Below are positions 58,436 to 64,000 of a DNA stretch of 64,000 nucleotides, in pieces. The stretch comes from Stereum hirsutum FP-91666 SS1 (Eukaryota > Basidiomycota > Agaricomycetes > Russulales > Stereaceae), in the NCBI RefSeq assembly GCF_000264905.1, contig NW_006763131.1, positions 3,366,708 to 3,430,707 on the forward strand, written 5' to 3'. Within the stretch, counting starts at the first letter, position 1. Each line of letters opens with the position of its first letter. A program made the position numbers and the translations under genes. The notes below the pieces were generated by a model. The model did not search any database. It was not told the origin of the DNA and worked only from the letters and a program-made list of their open reading frames with translations.

Positions 58436-59454
58436 GGCTTGCACTCGAAGAATCCTGATAACCCGAGCCCGGGGTATACAATATGATAGTCAAAGACAGA
58501 CAAAGGGACTCGGTAGCCTCTCTCTATGCGCACAGGGCAGTCAAGCCGACAAAGAATGACAAGTTTCACAATCAACCGACGCCAGAACGACGCCGTTTTC
58601 GATGCCGGTGAGTGTCGCCGACAAAGGGAGAGCAGTGGAGCGCAGCGCTCACTGAGTTGGAAAATAAAAATAAAAGAATGGAGCTATCGCTCAAAGAACA
58701 GTTGGTGAGAGAGAAAAACAGTCGAGCCGGTGGACCTTATCAATAAGTCCCATCGCCTCGGAGGTCCCTTCACTTGTCCCTCACAACCGACAGCGACCAT
58801 GGGCGGCAAGGCGGCAACTCGGATTGACATAACATACCATCTTGTTAGGGATCCACCACCCGCATGCGCTCCTTCCAGACGGTATGATGAAAAAGTAAAG
58901 GTGGCATGCAAATGTTCTGTGTCACCAGGAAAGCTGCAGGCAGCAGCGGAAAGAAAGGCGCTGTGGGAGAAAATCAGTTCGGAGGCTTTCGGAGGCTTCC
59001 TTTGATTTCCCACGTGCAAGTGGCGAAAGCCTTGCACCCGAGTTCTTGGTGTGTGGCGCACAGTCTCAGTCTCATCTTGCGGCGACCAATCTGTCGCAAG
59101 CACCTCCCGCTTATACAGACGCAGACGCAACATTGGAGTTCATTCAGGTATTTATAAGGTCGCAAAAGCTTGCATGATATTACAGGAAGTTTGGTTTCGT
59201 GATACAGTACAGGTGAAATGCCAAGTTACTACCGGACTGGACAAGGACTGGACGGCGATGCGGAATGAGGTGATGGAGACACAGGACATTAGGCAACAAG
59301 ATGAGCGAGATAACTGGAATGGCGACACAGGGCTAAATATTGGGGGGGGAGGGGGGGAGATAAGATCGCTGAGATACATGAGAGGAATATGAACTCACGA
59401 TCTCTTAACCCCCAAGATATTTCCCAGCCCGAACACGGCACACAATCTGATCTC
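58436..59454. other. intergenic, weak small ORF
   Basis: 1 kb. The plus strand holds a 68-codon frame from ATG 58799 (MGGKAATRIDITYHLVRDPP) without a known family; I do not call it. A G8-A-G7 tract lies at 59342..59357. Confidence 0.35.
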
Positions 59455-60792
59455 TCAAATACTCAACTCCCTCTCTCTGATGAACGCGTCCCTCAGTTTC
59501 ATGTACTCGAACGGCGAGACACTCTTCCCCATCAACCTCTTACCCATCACCGCATCTAACGTCGACGTGGTCATCCTCTTACACTCCTCAAGTTCCTCCT
59601 TGGTATGTATCCCGATGACGGACCGAAGGATGTGGGCGTGATATTCCATAAGGCCGTGCGATATCACAAAGAGACTGATTGGGTCGCTCGACACGGGCTC
59701 TACGGGCTCTACGACTTGGCTGTATGCGCGACTCGGATAGGCGTGGCTGCTGGTTGACGCAGAAGCAGGCAGGAAGTGGGGATTATAGCTCGAGCCCTGT
59801 ACAGTAGGAGGTGCACGAGATGTCGATGGAGGAGGGGCAGGTTGGGCGGCTGTGATGGTTCATTCATAAAAATGAGAGAGGTGGGTGAGTGAACTGTTCG
59901 TCAGGCATAATATAAAACGGACCTCGGGGAACCGACCAAATTTCTTTCTGAACTGGGTGCCGCTCGCGACGAGGCCTAGCGTTTACCTGATCTTTTCCAC
60001 CTTCGAGGACGACAATGGGTTCGGCTGCGGGAAGGTTTTGCGAGCTGGGAGGCATAACATTACTTGGAGCGTTCTCGATTACTGGGCACGATATTAGAGA
60101 TATCGCAGAATGTAGGCGCTGCCACTAAATATAAAACGCACATTCGGTTCCCTGAGTTTGGATATTCTGAAAAGAGGCGATCGTTATAAGGGCGTTAGTA
60201 TCATTGTCAGACATTTAGGGGCATCAGGCGACCAACATGAGCAGCATTTAGGGTACCAGTGTGTACACCAGGGGCTGTTTGCATCTCTACCATGAACAAA
60301 TTTATACGGTGTAAGTCAAGCGCATAAGAAATTCGAGGGAACCACTAGGCTATACCTTGGGCAGAGGAAAGGCCAACCATCGGTCCAGGCACCTGAGGCT
60401 TCTCCCTCGTCGCCATGAAAGCCCTCCAATCCGTCTCGTCAGTACGCATAGACCGATCATGCTCGTCCAAACCTCCGTAATGTGCATCTTCTTCTAGATT
60501 ATCTCTGAACCGCTCCTTGTCGAGCGGCTTACGGCACACGCGCATATGGTCATTGTCGATGATGGCGGCGATGGTTGCTGGCGACCTGTCGTACCGAACG
60601 GAGAGGTCTTGGACATTGAGACGGCCCGATTTGTAAAGGTCGCGAACCTTGGCACGAACGATGCGGCTCCTCTTCCATCTAAAGAGTGAGAGGCGTAACG
60701 GTCACCGTTCAGCATTTATGTATGAAGAAGGAACGGTGTATAGACACGCACGTGACAACGGCGGAGTCGTAGATTTTCTTCGTCTCGTTCAT
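59455..60792 (-). CDS. hypothetical protein with HTH-like N-terminal domain
   Basis: Not recognised. Starts MNETKKIYDSAVV|TWKRSRIVRAKVRDLYKSGR at ATG 60792, across a clean GTGCGT intron. Next comes LNVQDLSVRYDRSPATIAAIID, which has the pattern of a helix-turn-helix (compare sigma-70 region 4 or transposase HTHs), then KPLDKERFRDNLEEDAH. The middle is disordered (APSNVMPPSSQNLPAAEPI, TSRAPPTVQGSS). The C-terminus is again folded: SSDPISLFVISHGLMEYHAHIL, then HTKEELEECKRMTTSTLDAVMGKRLMGKSV, SPFEYMKLRDAFIRE; stop at 59455. Middle junctions are tentative. Candidate DNA-binding protein, inference only. Confidence 0.6.
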
Positions 60793-61449
60793 TGCGGACC
60801 TGTGTCGGGCACCGACGGTATGTGAGGTGTACGACGATTGGGGGTGGGAGAGGAAAATGATTGATAGGAGGAGAACAGCACTTGGCGAGACTTTATGTCG
60901 AAATCCGCGCGCGAAGTGTGGTGACGTGAATAAGAAGCAAGTAAAGGAGAATAATCAAAGACAAAGACAGGACAAGATCCGCATACAGCAACGGAGAATC
61001 AACCGCAAGTACATCTTCGTACAGCTGCCAAATACGGCGAGGCGTCCATTTTTGGGACACACTCAGAGAGAGAGATGTCAAAGAGGCGCCTTGTTCGGCT
61101 CGTTCCGAACAATGGCGCGCATGGGCTGGAAGAGAAGACCAAAACTAAGCACACTGTCAATCAAGGCGGTGTCGAAGGTTGCGAACGATGCGGATGAGCT
61201 CACAGATCTAATTTTTCTTCTAGGCGGTCGGTCCATGGGTGGCATTCGACATGCGTCGCACAGGTTTCGAGAACGTCCACGAACGCCGTGATCGTTGAAG
61301 GGAGGGAAATGAACGCAGAAGAAAGATAGACAGGTGATGATTGTGCCACGACGATCAGAAACGTCCTCTTCTCAAGGTGTAAGTACATCGAGATGGGCCA
61401 CACTAACAACTCACCATACAACCCGGCTTGATCCGACGATGTGCAAATC
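60793..61449. other. intergenic
   Basis: 0.66 kb between two minus-strand genes. A 154-codon plus frame (60827..61291) lies here, antisense to nothing and basic in composition; I do not accept it as a gene. A 73-codon minus frame (61200..61421) might belong to the 3' end of the RWDD2-like gene. Confidence 0.35.
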
Positions 61450-62731
61450 TCAAGCGGCGTTCTGGGCTACACCCGCACCGACGCTCCCAATACCCATCTC
61501 AACCACATAACTCTCCCTGCCCAACCTCCTCATCTCATCGACAACATCACCCACCTTCTCCATCTCCATCCACCTCCGTCTCTCTGGCTCCTCCCCGGGC
61601 CCTCTCCCAATTACTTGTGTGGCACTGGCCTTGCCTGGGTCCTCATGCGCTTGAATCAGCCCGGCCGGCAGCAGTTCCACAAATCTTACCCTCAGCGCGA
61701 GCCACTGCCAGCTCTTGACTTCCCTCACCCATTCCTCAATATCTCCACGCTCGCCTTCGGCGTACAAAATGCCTGGGTGTCCGACCTTGGCGAACCCGGT
61801 GAGCGAAAGCGTTGCGGATAAATTAAGGAGGTTGCGTCGTTTAGTGGGCGAGACAAGGTGGTGGGAAGTCAGGAGGGCATGATAACGTTGACTGGGTTGT
61901 GCTGGCCCTGATGTAGATGAATGTGGAGTTTCTGAGGAGGAAGGGGACGAGAGCTGAGAGTTACTGTTCAGCGAGGTTGCGTCGTGTAGAAGAGGAATCA
62001 GGTGTTCGGAGAGTAGTTGATAGATCGGATATCTGGTTAAACGCGGGAACAAACTACATCAGCGTCTTTCAACATAGAAGCACAGAAGAGCTGAACGTTT
62101 AGTGTGTATCCGTTTGAGGCGGAACGAGGGCTAAGTGACTCGTGACAGTCTGAGCCTATACTCACTCACATCCATCGGCCTGGCACGCGACCTCCATCTT
62201 CTCTCTGACAATCTCCTGCCACCTCGCCTGTTCCTCCCGACCCATCGCCTCACCTTTTACACTCACTCTGATACCTCCTGACCCATCGTTAAGCGCACGA
62301 TTCGGATACATCCGTGGCACGTCAACCTCATACCACACCTTCTTCGACTCTTCCAATCCGACTCGTATTCGCGTTCCCTGTGGGCCCCACACGCCTGTAG
62401 CTCCCGATTCAGATTCAGAACTGGGATCATCTGCAGCTGCAGGATCACCATTACTAGCCGCCACACAGCTCGAGTGTTCCACGGAGGAGCGTGGCGAAGG
62501 GGCCTCAACCTCCCGCACTGAGTGTAATAAACTTCGAACCGCCTCCTCCGGGTCCATGGTGAACTCATCAAGCGCATGTGTCCATAGAACGGCCGCACGC
62601 GACGTGGAAGGGGGGACGACGAATGTGAGTTGTTCACCCGGGAGGAGTGCATGTTTGAGGAGCGATAGTTCTTCGAGCTGGCGATTCAGGACTTCGTCAT
62701 CCGTGTCAGATGACTCTGTTAAAAGCCCCAT
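61450..62731 (-). CDS. RWDD2-like protein (RWD + DUF1115)
   Basis: From ATG 62731: NRQLEELSLLKHALLPGEQLTFV is an RWD-like N-terminal helix, then KKVWYEVDVPRMYPNRAL, the YP-containing RWD core. One junction: ADG|YPIYQLLSEH across a GTGAGT intron. The C-terminal part SATLSLTGFAKVGHPGILYAEGERGDIEEWVREVKSWQW is the typical DUF1115 domain of RWDD2A/B. Stop at 61450. Two low-complexity insertions lie between (Ser/Asp-rich and Ser/Pro-rich). Role unknown; RWD domains bind proteins, often E2 or kinase partners. The last residues read SVGAGVAQNAA and an alternative splice there (GTGTAG) would change the C-terminus. Confidence 0.75.
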
Positions 62732-64000
62732 ACTGCAGTTGCAGTAGAGTTAGCGCGAGATACCACAGGCTGATGGAACTGGCAAAGACGTGTAGCACGG
62801 TTGGGCGATGGCAAACACGTTGTTCGTTGTCAAATCCGGTCAGGGAGGCGAATTTTCCGAAGTGGGGAAGGTTCGAGGGTGATTGTGTCCTTAAAATCAC
62901 GGAAGAGCAGTGAGAGCGCGAGGAAGCACTAGTGTGGGGCGGGGTGCGGGAGAAAAACACGAGCAAGGTGCCAACCCGAAGTTGCTTATGGCTGGGAGAT
63001 CTGTGGAGTGATGATGAGATAGGCTAGGGAGAACGACTCAGCGCTTTCCAACGTCCACGATTCAACGTTTCAACAGCAAAGACAAATAGACAAACTAGTG
63101 AGTGAGTCAATGATCAACGTAATCCAGTACTCAAGTTCAGTCATTTCTACCTCCACGCCCTCCACCGACGCATCGAAGATACTTGTCGTGCGGCGGTCCG
63201 AGGAGCTCAGTGTTGCCAACGCTTTCGAGATCGAATACCACATTCATAACAGTATTCCGAAGTGAAGATTACTCACACGAAACTAGAGCAAGTAAATCGA
63301 GTCAGGTTATGCCAGCAAATCTTCGGTATGGTGACGTCGTTGGTGTGCTGAAGAACGCCAAATCGGGTCCGGAGATTCAAAGCGTACGCCACGTGGGCTA
63401 GTGCGCAAGATGCCGGTCAAAGCAAAGCCTTCTTTCTCCACAGCTTCGACTAGCAAGTCAAGCCAGCCAGTTCGATACGTGGGCTCAGCTTATAATTTTG
63501 ACAAGGTTTTACGCTCGAACAATAGCAACGGGGTCGCCTTGGAGTGGCCTTACTTAATACGACCTCAGGTGCCCGCAGTCCCACTAAATTCGAGGGTCCT
63601 TCAACAGTGTCCATGAGACCTATAGACTACTGTTTGAAGATGCCTCCGGAGACATTAGTTCAGTCAAACCCCAGCTACCAGTGGTTGCGCGACGACCCCT
63701 AGCCTGTATCTCATGACAACGACGTCTGACAGTCGAGTTCGAGCTAGATCCGTATTGCTTCCTCCCGATATCGCTAGTTCCGCCCATTGCATCTATAAGT
63801 ACACACCTACAGACATGCCTTCAAGCTCAAGGACTACCGCGTCTCCTTGTGGAAATATTTTCGAGAGATTGAACAGTCAGAAGGCTTCCCGCACTCTGAG
63901 GAAGCAATGACACATGGGAAGGTGTATGTGCAAGATCCGTCTATGTAGTTCTCTCCAATTTCTCCCAGATAATGTGCGCTGTCATTCAATGAAGCCATGT
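62732..64000. other. window right end, no supported gene
   Basis: 1.27 kb including the RWDD2-like promoter. Plus-strand frames at 63183..63401, 63401..63616 and 63713..63910 could be exons of a gene continuing past the window, or chance. The window ends before this can be settled. Confidence 0.3.

Noticed and set aside
59342..59357. G8-A-G7 tract as a G-quadruplex element
   Set aside because: Two runs only; could form one, but there is no context to suggest a role.
60827..61291. 154-codon basic plus frame
   Set aside because: No family, no flanking gene support; sits in a spacer that serves minus-strand genes.

Overview
This is a nuclear genome window from a filamentous basidiomycete, most likely an Agaricomycete. 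I infer this from dense genes cut by many 50-80 nt GT-AG introns, a complete fungal housekeeping set (condensin Smc4, Has1 helicase, calmodulin, an SR-protein kinase, SAGA Sgf11), and families I associate with mushrooms: a GH79 glycosidase, a MARVEL-like membrane protein and a basidiomycete multi-span membrane protein. All gene models were spliced by hand. Exon ends are firm where a conserved motif reads across the junction and tentative elsewhere.

Layout. 0-9.3 kb: three paralogous DEDDh exonuclease-fold genes (80-1275, 6889-7936, 8191-9249, all +) enclosing an MFS monocarboxylate-type transporter (3120-5237, +) and a peptidyl-tRNA hydrolase 2 gene (5538-6591, -). 10-20 kb: a FRAY/OSR1-like Ste20 kinase (-) divergent from an SRPK-type kinase (+), a C/T-rich gene-free stretch, then SAGA Sgf11 (+). 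20.9-24.1 kb: a divergent calmodulin (+) and Has1 (-). 25-27.1 kb: a WD40 protein with an unrecognised N-terminal domain. 27.1-32.6 kb: a gene-poor island. 32.6-37.4 kb: a hypothetical protein and a secreted, probably GPI-anchored GH79 enzyme. 37.8-41 kb: a multi-span membrane protein and a Tra2-like RRM/SR protein, both (-). 41.7-47.7 kb: Smc4 (+). 47.9-53.2 kb: a CDK-like kinase (-), an ankyrin protein (+) and an aldo-keto reductase (+). 53.6-62.7 kb: four (-) genes: sugar transporter, MARVEL-like protein, HTH-like hypothetical protein and an RWDD2-like protein.

Two themes stand out. The exonuclease trio shares an intron position but has diverged N-termini and, in one member, a low-complexity N/R/G/Q insertion inside the catalytic domain. 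Five coding micro-exons (6, 7, 11, 11 and 9 nt), plus a 12-nt exon, are needed to read through PTH2, calmodulin, Sgf11 and GH79; ORF-only annotation would miss them. An SRPK kinase and a Tra2-like SR protein, a plausible kinase/substrate pair, lie in the same window. I saw no tRNA, rRNA, CRISPR array or intact transposon.
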